NCBI GenBank assembly: GCA_963678675.1
Contig: OY783195.1
Location: 27,825,385 to 27,889,384 of the forward strand
Length of the DNA: 64,000 nt
Direction of reading: 5' to 3'
Source of the DNA: Xiphydria camelus
Taxonomy: Eukaryota > Arthropoda > Insecta > Hymenoptera > Xiphydriidae
Shown: positions 1-10,630 of the stretch, piece by piece
Layout of the letters: each line of letters starts with the position of its first letter
How positions within the stretch are numbered: position 1 is the stretch's first letter
The notes under the pieces: generated by a model
The model's database searches: none
The model's input: only the letters and a program-made list of their open reading frames with translations
Told to the model about the DNA's origin: nothing
Made by a program: the position numbers and the translations under genes

Positions 1-242
1 ATTTTTTCATCAATTTATTCGTCGCGTACGGACGTATATCGGCAGTCTATATCTTATTACATAATCAGACTGCGATAGTCAAATTAATTTATTCAATAGA
101 ACAGAGATATAATTAAAACATGTGTATTCTCAAAGAGCAATAAATTTACTTTATCTTCCACACTCGCCGACAGGTTGACTTAACCAAATATAACACGTCG
201 TCCGTTTTGCATGCGTGCGCGGTACAAACGTCTACTTATAGG

Positions 243-250
243 TATAAAAG
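243..250 (+). promoter_or_regulatory. TATA box of left-arm peptide gene
   Basis: TATAAAAG lies 88 bases upstream of the ATG at 338. A start site about 30 bases downstream, around 270-280, would give a short leader. The same box is present in the mirrored copy, so this is a strong core promoter for a small single-exon gene. Confidence 0.7.
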
Positions 251-337
251 GCGATGAGGGGCGCAGTTAGATCACTCATCAATCTGTCAATCATATAATA
301 ATTGTTGTCGGTATCCGTACAACTGTACGATTAAAAT

Positions 338-505
338 ATGAAGTTCTGTGTTATATTCGCCATATTCTTGATTTTCGCGATTGCCGTCGCGAACGCTCGA
401 AATCGGCTCAGGCCCTGTGGCCCTCGCGAGCCGTGCCCGCGTGGCCTTATCTGCAAATTTCTTACACAACCCCATGTCCAAGGATACTTTTGCGCTCGGC
501 CATAA
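338..505 (+). CDS. Secreted cysteine-rich peptide, left-arm copy (55 aa)
   Basis: A 55-residue frame that is an apparent single exon. Residues 1-20 form a classic signal peptide (MKF start, hydrophobic I/F/A/V core, small residues ending in ANA). The mature part is about 35 residues, basic and proline-rich, with four cysteines at 27, 33, 39 and 52 (C-x5-C-x5-C-x12-C). Around them is a CGPR-x-PCPRG core. A TATA box lies upstream and AATAAA at 661-666 downstream. I do not recognise the family. Size and architecture resemble short secreted insect peptides such as venom, immune or signalling peptides, but the sequence does not tell which. A mirrored paralogue sits at 6723-6896 with identical signal peptide but different mature residues. 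The start is chosen because the ATG immediately precedes the hydrophobic leader. Confidence 0.75.
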   Translation: MKFCVIFAIFLIFAIAVANARNRLRPCGPREPCPRGLICKFLTQPHVQGYFCARP

Positions 506-660
506 AATTGTAATCAACGTGGAACCACGGCACGCAACTTCTCTGTATGAACGAATACTGGCTATGATAAGGATTGAGAATTCCGAAAGAGATCTCGTAC
601 ATGTAATTGTGATTTCTTTTTATCAATATGACTGGTAATGGGGGAGAAGTCGCTTTATCG

Positions 661-666
661 AATAAA
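661..666 (+). terminator. Poly(A) signal of left-arm peptide gene
   Basis: AATAAA lies 156 bases after the stop codon at 503-505 and is conserved at the mirror position 6562-6567. It supports a compact transcript of about 400 bases. Confidence 0.55.
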
Positions 667-2865
667 GTACTTGCTTGGTATTAAAATTTATGTTATAATG
701 ATGTGTGATCATTTCAAAAACCTCAATTCCATATAGACTGAAAAAAAAACATGCTAGAATATCTGGCGGCAGGCTGACACAGCATGACGTTTCGCCACAG
801 CAATTATATGATGTACCTATAGAAATAAAAAAAATTGTATTCCTAACTGCAATAAGTTTTACCAGTGACAATTATTCTGTGCTACTATTTCTTTCGTTGT
901 AACAGTTACATCTTTTCTGCTGTTTCCGCAAACGAATTTGCTCATCTACCAAATATTTTTAATAAAATAAACTCAGTTACAGCTCGTGGATGAATTTCAC
1001 TGAACCTGTCCCAGATAACACACGAAGCAAAAATTACAATTTTGCAACTGTAGGAGTAGATTGTAGTAGGAAACAAACGTTTCTTATGTCTACTACGGTA
1101 AAAGCAAAAATGTAGTAAGCAATATTTCTATTAATTTCGATCTACTGGTGGTGAAATTAAATGAGATACTGTAGGTTACTTATAGATGCGATGTTTTGTT
1201 ACTGGAAACAAGTGTGGAGTACGAAACTCTCTTCAGTATCCAACTAAAAGTTCTATATTTTCTTTCAACTGTTACGTTACATTCACATGCTAAAACTGAT
1301 ACCCAACATGGAAAATAAAATAGACTATTTTTGCTAGCAACGGTAACATATCATAGTCATTGCCACTGTAGACCTGTTTTATTTATTCTTCCGTCGATGT
1401 CTTATAATCTGCTTTCACGTCCACTCTTTTGATTTTCTATTGACGTTGAAAAGAAATACGAAACGTAAAGTAGTATATTTGTGACAATAATAGCTATCAA
1501 AATTCTGACAAAAATCTAGACGTCTTGTGAGGAGTTCACTGATTTCTTCTTCTAGTGTGAAATATTATTAGATAAATGACGAGTTTCCGAAGCTCTGCTT
1601 ATGTTCACCTACCGTAGTCGCAAAGTAGCCGGAAACAGAAACCTTTACATTTAGGTTAATGTTGTAGGTCATAAAATTACTATTTCTGCTGTGAAACGAC
1701 CTACTATAGCACTACTCAAAGCTTACAACGTAGTTGGTTAAATTATATTACGTAGTGCTTACAAATTTCAGAATCTATGGTCCTATTATTGACACAAATA
1801 TACCTGCCGGGTGAAGGCTATTAATTGGTATACTGTAGCACCGAAAATAAACTCTCTACAAATTTATCTTTCAACAGGTTACTGTAGGAGAAAAGAAGTA
1901 AGAAACAGATGGCTACATACATTGGGCACTAATTTTTATCCTCTTTTTCTATACTTTGGAAAGAATAATTGTGAGAGTTGCTTATATTCTATGATGTTGT
2001 AGGAAACTTTCCGAATACAGTAGGATCAAAAGACACAACTATTATCCTCCTGTTGCTGATAAATTTATATTTTCCAAGAATAGAGAATAGGTTCCGTGGA
2101 TACGTCTGGTGACCAGATGTTGTGCAGATACGTAAACGAACCTGCAGACACTGGGCAGAAAAAAACGAATGTACTTCAGTTTCTATTGAGCTGCACTGGA
2201 AAAAAAAAGAATAGAAATTATTCTGTTCGAAGGATAATCTGAGTACGAAAGGTAAAATAGATCAAAAATTATCCTATGAAGTATACAAAATAATGTAAGG
2301 AAGGTTAAATTTTAAACCCTGGAAGGATAATTTTTGATCTAAATTAAAAATTCGACTCAAAAAGCGGACGTATTTTTATCTCACAGAAGGATAAAATATT
2401 ACCCCATGTTGGAGAAGTATATACGCGCAGCACACAGACGAAATTGTAGTCCACTGCAGCGGTGACTTTTTATTTTATCACTTTCGGGTCTCTCCGTTGC
2501 CAATCGGATGATCCGAAATATTGGCGGAGTTTAGCATAGTCGCCATTTTTTAATGGAATGACTAGCGTTCGTGAACGATTCAACATTATATTAACGGCAA
2601 CAGGCTCAAGGAGGGAGGTGTTGCGCCTCGGCTAGAGAGGCGCATAACGAGTCAGTGCCTCCGGAATGACCGAGTACTTCGTATCTACTTATTTCGGGCA
2701 TTTCCAGAAGTCCCGTTTACCCTCGCTACCTGCGAGTACCTACGTCCCAGTCAGGAAGGCGCACGATGCGAGAGGTCGATTCCAGACTTCTAGCGAGACA
2801 GTCGCTAACAACGCTACGTCCGAAGGCATCACGGTTTATAAGACTACAGTATTATTTCTAGTACT

Positions 2866-3117
2866 TAGTTGAATAAATTTACGTATGTTAAAATTGTGCC
2901 TGATTAACTAGTAATAATTAAGCGTTTGATTAATTGATGTATATATAATTTCTATGAATCTATTTATGTATTACAATCAATATTGTATTCAACTTATTTT
3001 ATAATATTAATTGTAATAGGCACATAAATAGATTCACAGAAATTATCAATTAATCAAACGCTTAATTATTACTAGTTAATCAGCCACAATTTTTATATAC
3101 GTAAATTTATTTAACTA
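2866..3117. mobile_element. Palindromic MITE inside the DUF4806 locus
   Basis: A 250-base AT-rich element whose two halves are inverted copies. It opens TAGTTGAATAAATTTACGTA and closes TACGTAAATTTATTTAACTA, with internal mirrored words such as AATTAAGCGTTTGATTAATTG. It separates an upstream open stretch (2666-2844) from the next DUF4806-gene exon at about 3130. No transposase is encoded. Confidence 0.8.
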
Positions 3118-4189
3118 CTAAAAACAGATCGCAGATCGACGTAGAAAGAGCGAGATTGCCTAAAAAGTCCGAAGAACCAGTACATCCGACATCAGTGCAT
3201 ATTAACGTTGCGGTACATAATAATATTAATTTTTCCGTCGAGGTGGATGAAATTATAGACAATTCTAATAATTCCAACCAATATATAATAGTAAAAATTG
3301 TAGGTAAAACGTTTCTTATTATTGCAAAGCTTTAAAAATTTTTGTTCTAAATCGAATAACAAACGCTTTTTTCATATCTTTAACTATAAAATTCTCAAGC
3401 TTGGTACAACAGATGACATTTCACAAAGTTATCGTTGTGGCATAATCGTAATTTTTATTACAGATGGAAATACGGCTGAATCACATCGTTGCGAAGAGGA
3501 TGGAAAAGATACTGGAAGTACGGGACAAGCAGCATCTCGTGATGAAGTATTGCAGGAAATTTTGACAATATAGTAAAGTACGTGTCACCAATTTCAATAA
3601 TTGTACACTTATAATTTCCATCTGTTCCTTCATTCTTTTGATTTTTAGAATTAAAATATTTTTTTTATTTAAAGAGTAAAAGTAACAAAGTTTGCAAGGA
3701 AGTCCAATAAATAATTGAATTGTTTCAGGAAAATAAGCAATAAAGTAGATGCAATCGAAAAGAGGCAAAGATCAACAACAAAAATTGGCAGCATTGGTTG
3801 CAACTTTAAATTTACCGATAGCAACTAGAAAAGATTTCGATCCTTTGGAGCAGGATAAGGAGCAGCTACATATTTTGGTTTGTATTATATGTAGTTACAT
3901 ATTTATGTCAATGATTCTCGTTTTGAAGACCATTTATTTCAAATTATGTATAAAATGTAATATTTGTTCGTATTCTTTCTTTAGCAAGAATATCTTCAAG
4001 AGAAAGGAGGAGGAACTGTAACTACGATCCTTAAGGAATTTTTCCAAGCGAGTCTCACGGACTCTTTCATCGCAACACATATCACTTGGAAGGCATCGAA
4101 AAAGAATGAGCATAAAGTTCGATTCAGAAACTTTAACATGAGTATCATCTTTTTTTGGTAAGAAACAAAAAAATGTATATTTCTAATTG

Positions 4190-4438
4190 TAAAATTGAAG
4201 GGTTTCTTTCAAAAACAACATTTGTCAAAAACGCCATTCCCTGTAGTGTTGGTAATAATGCCTACTCTTTCGTTGTATCTAGCCGTGTAGTGGTGCCTAC
4301 TCTTTCATTATAATATAATTTCATAATAATTAATTTTTCATTATAATATAATGAAAGAGTAGGCATTATTACCAATACTACAGGGATTGGCGTTTTTGAC
4401 AAATGTTGTTTTTGAAAGAAACCCTTCAATTTTATTAT
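4190..4438. mobile_element. Palindromic MITE in intron of DUF4806 locus
   Basis: A 250-base fold-back. The opening TAAAATTGAAGGGTTTC is mirrored at the end, and about 75 bases of each arm pair, including the words for a GCCTACTCTTTC/GAAAGAGTAGGC match. The centre is TA-rich. It lies between two exons of the DUF4806 gene and encodes nothing recognisable. Confidence 0.8.
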
Positions 4439-6561
4439 GAACAGTTTTTCAAATATCTTATTTTGCAGCTGCACTGAGGAATATAAAATCCCTAAAAGGA
4501 GTCACATATGAGGAATTTAAAAAAGGGATACAAATTTCTATAAAAAATGCATGTCAACGCGTTTACATGCATAAAAATCGACCCAAGGAGCCGAGGCGCA
4601 ACACCTCCCTCCTTGAGCCTGTTGCGGTTAATATAATGTTGAATCGTTCACGAACGCTAGTCATTCCATTAAAAAATGGCGACTATGCTAAACTTCACCA
4701 ATATTTCGGATTATCCGATTGGCAACGGAGAGACCTGAAAGTGATAAAATAAAAAGTCACCTCTGCAGTGGACTACAATTTCGTCTGTGTGCTGCGCGTA
4801 TATACTTCTCCAACACATGGGGTAATTTTTTATCCTTCTGTGAGATAAAAATACGTCCGCTTTTTGAGTCGAATTTTTAATTTAGATCAAAAATTATCCT
4901 TCCAGGGTTTAAAATTTAACCTTCCTTACATTATTTTGTATACTTCATAGGATAATTTTTGATCTATTTTACCTTTCGTACTCAGATTATCCTTCGAACA
5001 GAATAATTTCTATTCTTTTTTTTTCCAGTGCAGCTCAATAGAAACTGAAGTACATTCGTTTTTTTCTGCCCAGTGTCTGCAGGTTCGTTTACGTATCTGC
5101 ACAACATCTGGTCACCAGACGTATCCACGGAACCTATTCTCTATTCTTGGAAAATATAAATTTATCAGCAACAGGAGGATAATAGTTGTGTCTTTTGATC
5201 CTACTGTATTCGGAAAGTTTCCTACAACATCATAGAATATAAGCAACTCTCACAATTATTCTTTCCAAAGTATAGAAAAAGAGGATAAAAATTAGTGCCC
5301 AATGTATGTAGCCATCTGTTTCTTACTTCTTTTCTCCTACAGTAACCTGTTGAAAGATAAATTTGTAGAGAGTTTATTTTCGGTGCTACAGTATACCAAT
5401 TAATAGCCTTCACCCGGCAGGTATATTTGTGTCAATAATAGGACCATAGATTCTGAAATTTGTAAGCACTACGTAATATAATTTAACCAACTACGTTGTA
5501 AGCTTTGAGTAGTGCTATAGTAGGTCGTTTCACAGCAGAAATAGTAATTTTATGACCTACAACATTAACCTAAATGTAAAGGTTTCTGTTTCCGGCTACT
5601 TTGCGACTACGGTAGGTGAACATAAGCAGAGCTTCGGAAACTCGTCATTTATCTAATAATATTTCACACTAGAAGAAGAAATCAGTGAACTCCTCACAAG
5701 ACGTCTAGATTTTTGTCAGAATTTTGATAGCTATTATTGTCACAAATATACTACTTTACGTTTCGTATTTCTTTTCAACGTCAGTAGAAAATCAAAAGAG
5801 TGGACGTGAAAGCAGATTATAAGACATCGACGGAAGAATAGATAAAACAGGTCTACAGTGGCAATGACTATGATATGTTACCGTTGCTAGCAAAAATAGT
5901 CTATTTTATTTTCCATGTTGGGTATCAGTTTTAGCATGTGAATGTAACGTAACAGTTGAAAGAAAATATAGAACTTTTAGTTGGATACTGAAGAGAGTTT
6001 CGTACTCCACACTTGTTTCCAGTAACAAAACATCGCATCTATAAGTAACCTACAGTATCTCATTTAATTTCACCACCAGTAGATCGAAATTAATAGAAAT
6101 ATTGCTTACTACATTTTTGCTTTTACCGTAGTAGACATAAGAAACGTTTGTTTCCTACTACAATCTACTCCTACAGTTGCAAAATTGTAATTTTTGCTTC
6201 GTGTGTTATCTGGGACAGGTTCAGTGAAATTCATCCACGAGCTGTAACTGAGTTTATTTTATTAAAAATATTTGGTAGATGAGCAAATTCGTTTGCGGAA
6301 ACAGCAGAAGAGATGTAACTGTTACAACGAAAGAAATAGTAGCATAGAATAATTGTCACTGGTAAAACTTATTGCAGTTAGGAATACAATTTTTTTTATT
6401 TCTATAGGTACATCATATAATTGCTGTGGCGAAACGTCATGCTGTGTCAGCCTGCCGCCAGATATTCTAGCATGTTTTTTTTTCAGTCTATAGGTATGCA
6501 ATTGAGGTTTTTAAAATGATCACACATCATTATAACATAAATTTTAATACCAAGCAAGTAC

Positions 6562-6567
6562 TTTATT
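6562..6567 (-). terminator. Poly(A) signal of right-arm peptide gene
   Basis: TTTATT on the plus strand is AATAAA on the minus strand, about 156 bases beyond the stop codon. It is the mirror of the signal at 661-666. Confidence 0.55.
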
Positions 6568-6722
6568 CGATAAAGCGACTTCTCCCTCATTACCAGTCAT
6601 ATTGATAAAAAGAAATCATAATTACATGTACGAGATCTCCTTCGGAATTCTCAATCCTTATCATAGCCAGTATTCGTTCATACAGAGAAGTTGCGTGCCG
6701 TGGTTCCACGTTGATTACAATT

Positions 6723-6896
6723 TTATGGCAGAGCGCAATAGTATCCTTCGATCTGGGCGTTAAGTCTAAGAAATTTGCAGATATAGCCACGCGGGCACGG
6801 CTTGCGAGGGCCACATTTCTTGAACTGAGGTTTTCGAGCGTTCGCGACGGCAATCGCGAAAATCAAGAATATGGCGAATATAACACAGAACTTCAT
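6723..6896 (-). CDS. Secreted cysteine-rich peptide, right-arm paralogue (57 aa)
   Basis: Minus-strand frame of 57 residues, the mirror paralogue of 338-505. The first 21 residues (signal peptide plus the first mature Arg) are identical in DNA as well as protein. The mature peptide keeps four cysteines at 28, 34, 40 and 54 (C-x5-C-x5-C-x13-C) and the CGPR-K-PCPRG core, but differs before the first Cys, in the loop between Cys 3 and Cys 4, and at single sites (E to K, L to Y, F to Y, R to L). Two single-codon length differences occur. Every codon difference that I can align changes the amino acid. A TATA box and poly(A) signal are preserved. The function is unknown, and I assign only secretion and a likely disulfide-bonded fold. 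Confidence 0.75.
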   Translation of the reverse strand: MKFCVIFAIFLIFAIAVANARKPQFKKCGPRKPCPRGYICKFLRLNAQIEGYYCALP

Positions 6897-6983
6897 ATTT
6901 TAATCGTACAGTTGTACGGATACCGACAACAATTATTATATGATTGACAGATTGATGAGTGATCTAACTGCGCCCCTCATCGC

Positions 6984-6991
6984 CTTTTATA
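6984..6991 (-). promoter_or_regulatory. TATA box of right-arm peptide gene
   Basis: CTTTTATA on the plus strand is TATAAAAG on the minus strand, 88 bases before the ATG at 6896. It is identical in spacing and surroundings to 243-250. Confidence 0.7.
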
Positions 6992-7242
6992 CCTATAAGT
7001 AGACGTTTGTACCGCGCACGCATGCAAAACGGACGATGTGTTATATTTGGTTAAGTCAACCTGTCGGCGAGTGTGGAAGATAAAGTAAATTTATTGCTCT
7101 TTGAGAATACACATGTTTTAATTATATCTCTGTTCTATTGAATAAATTAATTTGACTATCGCAGTCTGATTATGTAATAAGATATAGACTGCCGATATAC
7201 GTCCGTACGCGACGAATAAATTGATGAAAAAATCCAGCTGAC

Positions 7243-7685
7243 AATGAGTCGGTCAAATGCCCAGATAGAAAAGTTCTTCCAGAATTGCGGTACAATGCCA
7301 CGGTAGAAATATCAGGTTCTACCGACACGACGTGCTTCGACAAGGTCTGCATCAACTTTGGCGGTATATTGGCGGCCTTGGCGGCACTTCACTAATCCTG
7401 TGGCACACTTTTCCACATTATTGCGGCAGTATAGCTGCACAGCGTTCTGGTAATATACCGTCTTCCTGTACTGACAGTGTACTGGCAGGGTACATGCATT
7501 TTGCCTCCAATATACCGGAATTTAAAATCTCTAGAATTGCGGTACAATGCCACGGTAGGAATATCAGGTTCTACCGACACGACGTGCTTCGACAAGGTCT
7601 GCATCAACTTTGGCGGTATATTGGCGGCACTGTACTAATCCTGTGGCAGACTTTTCTATCTGGGTGTCATCAACTGACTCTCATT
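7243..7685. mobile_element. Non-autonomous element with internal direct repeat
   Basis: Ends are imperfect inverted repeats (AATGAG..CCCAGATAGAAAAG at the left, its mirror CTTTTCTATCTGGG..CTCATT at the right). Inside, about 110 bases starting AGAATTGCGGTACAATGCCA at 7281 recur at 7533, giving a 250-base direct repeat. It abuts the right end of the giant palindrome. No coding capacity is recognisable. Confidence 0.6.
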
Positions 7686-7699
7686 TAGTTGAATTGAAG

Positions 7700-8051
7700 A
7701 CCGAGTGAAACAATTTGATACCAATTTAATGAGAGTATAGTGAAGCACAGATCATTCTCGACGTTACTAAAAAATTGATTCAAAGAATAAGAATGCTATG
7801 ATTTTAATATGGTCCATCTTTTATTTTATTTATATCCGGTTTTCAACGAGCTTTTAATTTAAAAATGATAGTAGCCATTTTAAATGGAAAATAGATGAAA
7901 ATGTGGTAACAAATTGTTACAAATGATAAATAAAATGGACTACATTAAAATCATAGCATTCTTATACTTTGGATCATGTTTTAATCACGTCGAGAATGAT
8001 CCACTTTTCATCAAATTTTGATCAAATCGGCATCAAATTGTTTTACTCGGG
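7700..8051. mobile_element. MITE with about 60-base inverted ends
   Basis: It opens ACCGAGTGAAACAATTTGAT and closes with the mirror of ATCAAATTGTTTTACTCGG. The inner words GATCATTCTCGACGT and AAGAATGCTATGATTTTAAT are also mirrored. It is AT-rich and non-coding. Confidence 0.75.
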
Positions 8052-8198
8052 ATAATTTTTTTATCGAATCGGTCATCACTTCGTCGACTCGATAAAAATA
8101 TCATTTGAATCAATTAAAGGAATGTCGATCAGTTGGCAACAATTCGTTGATCCAACTGTATTTGTTAATAGTGTACGTTCGTATAGGTATGTAAATGT

Positions 8199-8354
8199 AG
8201 GTGGAGGTGTTTTTCAAAAAGCGTTATTTCCATTTGGCATATTTTTGCAGGAAAGTGGTCAAACAGCTGCACTACGTCATGTAGAGCGTGATGCCACCTG
8301 TGCCTCAGTAGCACAAAGTATTTGGAAATAACGCTCTTTGAAAAACACCTCCAC
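8199..8354. mobile_element. Short hairpin MITE
   Basis: GGTGGAGGTGTTTTTCAAAA near 8200 is mirrored by TTTGAAAAACACCTCCAC near 8354, and both ends continue into a GCGTTATTTCCA / TGGAAATAACGC pair. Total length is about 155 bases. Confidence 0.6.
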
Positions 8355-9022
8355 ATATGAAATTAGAACGTGACTGGAATGCGAGTTATTTGATAAATTA
8401 TTGCAGTAGGTATGTGTAAAAGATATTGGCATAATTGTGTCCCGTACAATTTGTCCCTGATGGTAATTATTGTTAAAAGATGAAGAAGAAGCAAATGGCG
8501 AAAGAAATGGCGAAGTCGTCATATTCGACTAGTAGATACATACTTTTTTTCACAGCAATCAAAATCATGTTTTTTTAAAATTACAACCGGACTCACCTGA
8601 ATCAAGCACCCCGAAGGGAACAGAAAACTATTATGTCCACGTCGTTGCTTCTGGGTTACGCTAAAAGTACATTTTTACCAGATTTTTAAATGTCTAACGA
8701 CAAAAGATTTACTGTAAATTCAAATCTGTAAAACAAAAATTACAGCAAATGTAAATTTCTATCGCAATTGTATTGCAGAATCGAATAAATCGACTCTCAA
8801 TATTGCAAAAACCGAAAAATTTGAATTTCGTCGATTATAGCGCCATCTGCCACGAATCGAAAAAAATGTTTCAAATAAAAGTTATGTAGTTTCTAATGTA
8901 GAATGCGAATATGCAATCAAAAGTGGGGGTTCTTATTTAAGATTTTGAAGCTTCCCCCTCCCCCACCCACAGGGGTTGGGGTGGGGGATCAATCTTGGTG
9001 TCATTTGATAGTTTTTTTTAAA
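8355..9022. other. Intergenic, nothing recognised
   Basis: AT-rich sequence without convincing coding potential, except that 8950-8990 contains a C/G-rich block (CCCCCTCCCCCACCC then GGGGTTGGGGTGGGGG) able to fold back on itself. Confidence 0.5.
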
Positions 9023-9422
9023 TACAGGGTGATTCGAAATGGGCGCACTTCCTCTCGTAGAGAGATTCTTCGCAAACAACTGAACCGAAAGTTCCTGTAC
9101 AAAATTGTTGTGCTCCGCCTAGTTTACAAGATAATCCAGTTCGAAAATATCCAATCCAAAGTCAGATTCAAGGGACAAGATTTTAGACGGCAGCGAAACT
9201 CGCAGTAGTTATTCCAGCGTGCCTCCTCTGCAGCCTAGAATTTTGAAATCAATCATCGGAGCGGCGGAAGGCACCCTAATATTCGAAAAGCAACACCTGA
9301 GTCGTAAAAAAATTCACCAAATTTGTGCGGAGCACAAAAATTTTGTACAGGAACTTTCGGTTCAGTTTTTTGCGAAGAATCTCTCTACGAGAGGAAGTGC
9401 GCCCATTTCGAATCACCCTGTA
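9023..9422. mobile_element. TA-flanked MITE with CAGGGTGATTCGAAAT ends
   Basis: It begins TACAGGGTGATTCGAAAT and ends in its mirror. About 95 bases at each end are near-perfect inverted repeats (for example GCGCACTTCCTCTCGTAGAG and its mirror). Flanking TA and the CAGGGTG/CACCCTG ends are typical of Tc1/mariner-type derivatives in insects. No transposase is present. Confidence 0.8.
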
Positions 9423-9916
9423 TATCAGATACGTATTTTTTCGTTTCCCGATCTGAAACATACTTTTCGAGATATTCAACCGTTTCCATACTTTACGGAC
9501 ACCCTGTATATAAGTGTGGGTTATCACGTATTATTTGTAGTATATATGTGACGGCCCAGCACCAGATGGCGCCGCCCCCTCTCAGCTCTCGCTAATGGTC
9601 GAATACAAGCTCGGTTATATGAGGTTTGTTCCTGCAGAGAATCCGTGACTAATCCCTGACAGTTGGTGATTTGTACGTAGTGCGCATGTGCGGACTTTGA
9701 CTAGTCAGGGATTTCTGTTGGAACACCGAACGCACTGTACTCTAGTGGTGACGACAGTAATTAATTTTAGAAGAGAGCAAACCTAACCTTTTTAATTTTC
9801 GACTAAGGTTATTGTTATTTTGTTTTATACACTACTAGTAGTGTAACAAAAATATGGATGAAAACTCAGGTACAAACAATAGAAAGGTAATACGGTTTGG
9901 CGAACAAGGGTTGCAA

Positions 9917-10460
9917 ACGTACAGTCAGTTAAGTAAGAGTGTGTATGGCATTATTCATAAAGAAATTATTCAACAATGTTTTTTTCCACGTACATACGTT
10001 TGACATGTTCCAAGGCAATGCGCAATTATGTTAATAATGAGCCCAATCACCACCATCGACAATCACTTGGCATCCCCGAGGCATAGTATCCACCCATTTT
10101 TCGACGTATTCGCGGGGAAGTGCCTTCCAAACGCGTCGAATTTCTCAGGATAGCTACTTCACAGTGAACACGTTTTCATAAACAAGCAGAAGCTTGGACG
10201 AAAACGTGTTTTCACTGTGAAGCAGCTATCCCGATAAATTCGACACATTTGGAAGGCACTTCCCCATAAATACGCTGAAAATTTGATGGATAGTATGCCT
10301 CGGAGATGCCAAGCAATAATCGATGGTGGTAATTGAACTCATTATTAACCAAATTGTGCATTGCCTTCGACCATATCAAACGTATGTATATGCCGAAAGA
10401 AACATTGTTTAATAATGTCTTCATGAATAACGCCGCACACGCTCTTACTTAACAGACTAT
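9917..10460. mobile_element. Inverted duplication of a Tc1-like transposase 3' end
   Basis: Two halves of about 260 bases mirror each other around 10189. Read outward from the centre, each half encodes the degenerate C-terminus of a Tc1-type transposase: an IW-KALP block, then MPRRCQAIIDGG in the right arm on the plus strand and MPRGCQVIVDGG in the left arm on the minus strand. Both then run into stop codons. This is a dead fold-back remnant. Confidence 0.65.
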
Positions 10461-10630
10461 ACTTACAATCTCACGTGCTTCACAGAACGCTAATTGCCGG
10501 ACGGATCGGAGTAAGCCATCCCCGCAGTGGCCAGCTTAATAAATACCGCTATACATGGAATATGTATTGTAAAGGGGAGAAATAACGGATTCCATAGATA
10601 ACCGTGTAAATCTGATACCTGGCTTGCCAT

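Larger units (their letters stand above)
2666..4750 (+). pseudogene. Fragmented DUF4806-domain gene
   Basis: Several open segments on the plus strand read as one insect DUF4806-type protein. A possible N-terminal part lies at 2666-2844. A linker is at about 3133-3302 and a short coiled-coil-like piece starts at 3469. The domain begins at about 3749 (LNLPIATRKDFDPLE) and continues at 3984-4158 (QEYLQEKGGGTV, then TDSFIATHITWK). The last exon from about 4468 (AALRNIKSLKG) ends with a stop at 4748-4750. The alternation of L-P-I-x-T, GGG and S-W-like blocks matches the DUF4806 pattern as I know it. The function of that domain is unknown. Two MITEs interrupt the locus. Frames between the 3469 and 3749 segments do not join cleanly, and a T run near 4150 puts the last exon out of phase, so I treat it as decayed. 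The last 160 bases lie inside the right palindrome arm. Confidence 0.6.
1..7230. repeat. Giant palindrome (arms about 2.63 kb, core about 1.95 kb)
   Basis: The first bases of the window reappear as reverse complement ending at 7230, and the match runs inward to about 2633 on the left and about 4589 on the right. Arms differ by scattered substitutions and small indels (for example a 2-base indel near 2408 against 4815), which I judge to be around 1 percent by eye, except in the peptide-coding stretch. The left arm starts at the window edge, so it may extend further left. The right arm stops at 7230, where a different element begins. The arms carry a peptide gene each, long AT-rich unidentified sequence, and near their inner ends the last exon of a DUF4806 gene (right arm) or its truncated mirror copy (left arm). 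Confidence 0.95.

Noticed and set aside
705..902. 65-residue frame downstream of the left peptide gene
   Set aside because: It lies after the poly(A) signal, is AT-driven and differs in the mirror copy. No feature supports it.
1811..2002. 63-residue frame present in both palindrome arms
   Set aside because: Its duplication is explained by the palindrome. There is no signal peptide, promoter or domain.
7243..7650. Possible CRISPR-like or tandem array because of repeated units
   Set aside because: Only two long units with drift, inside a mobile element. No short repeats with regular spacers exist in this eukaryotic window.
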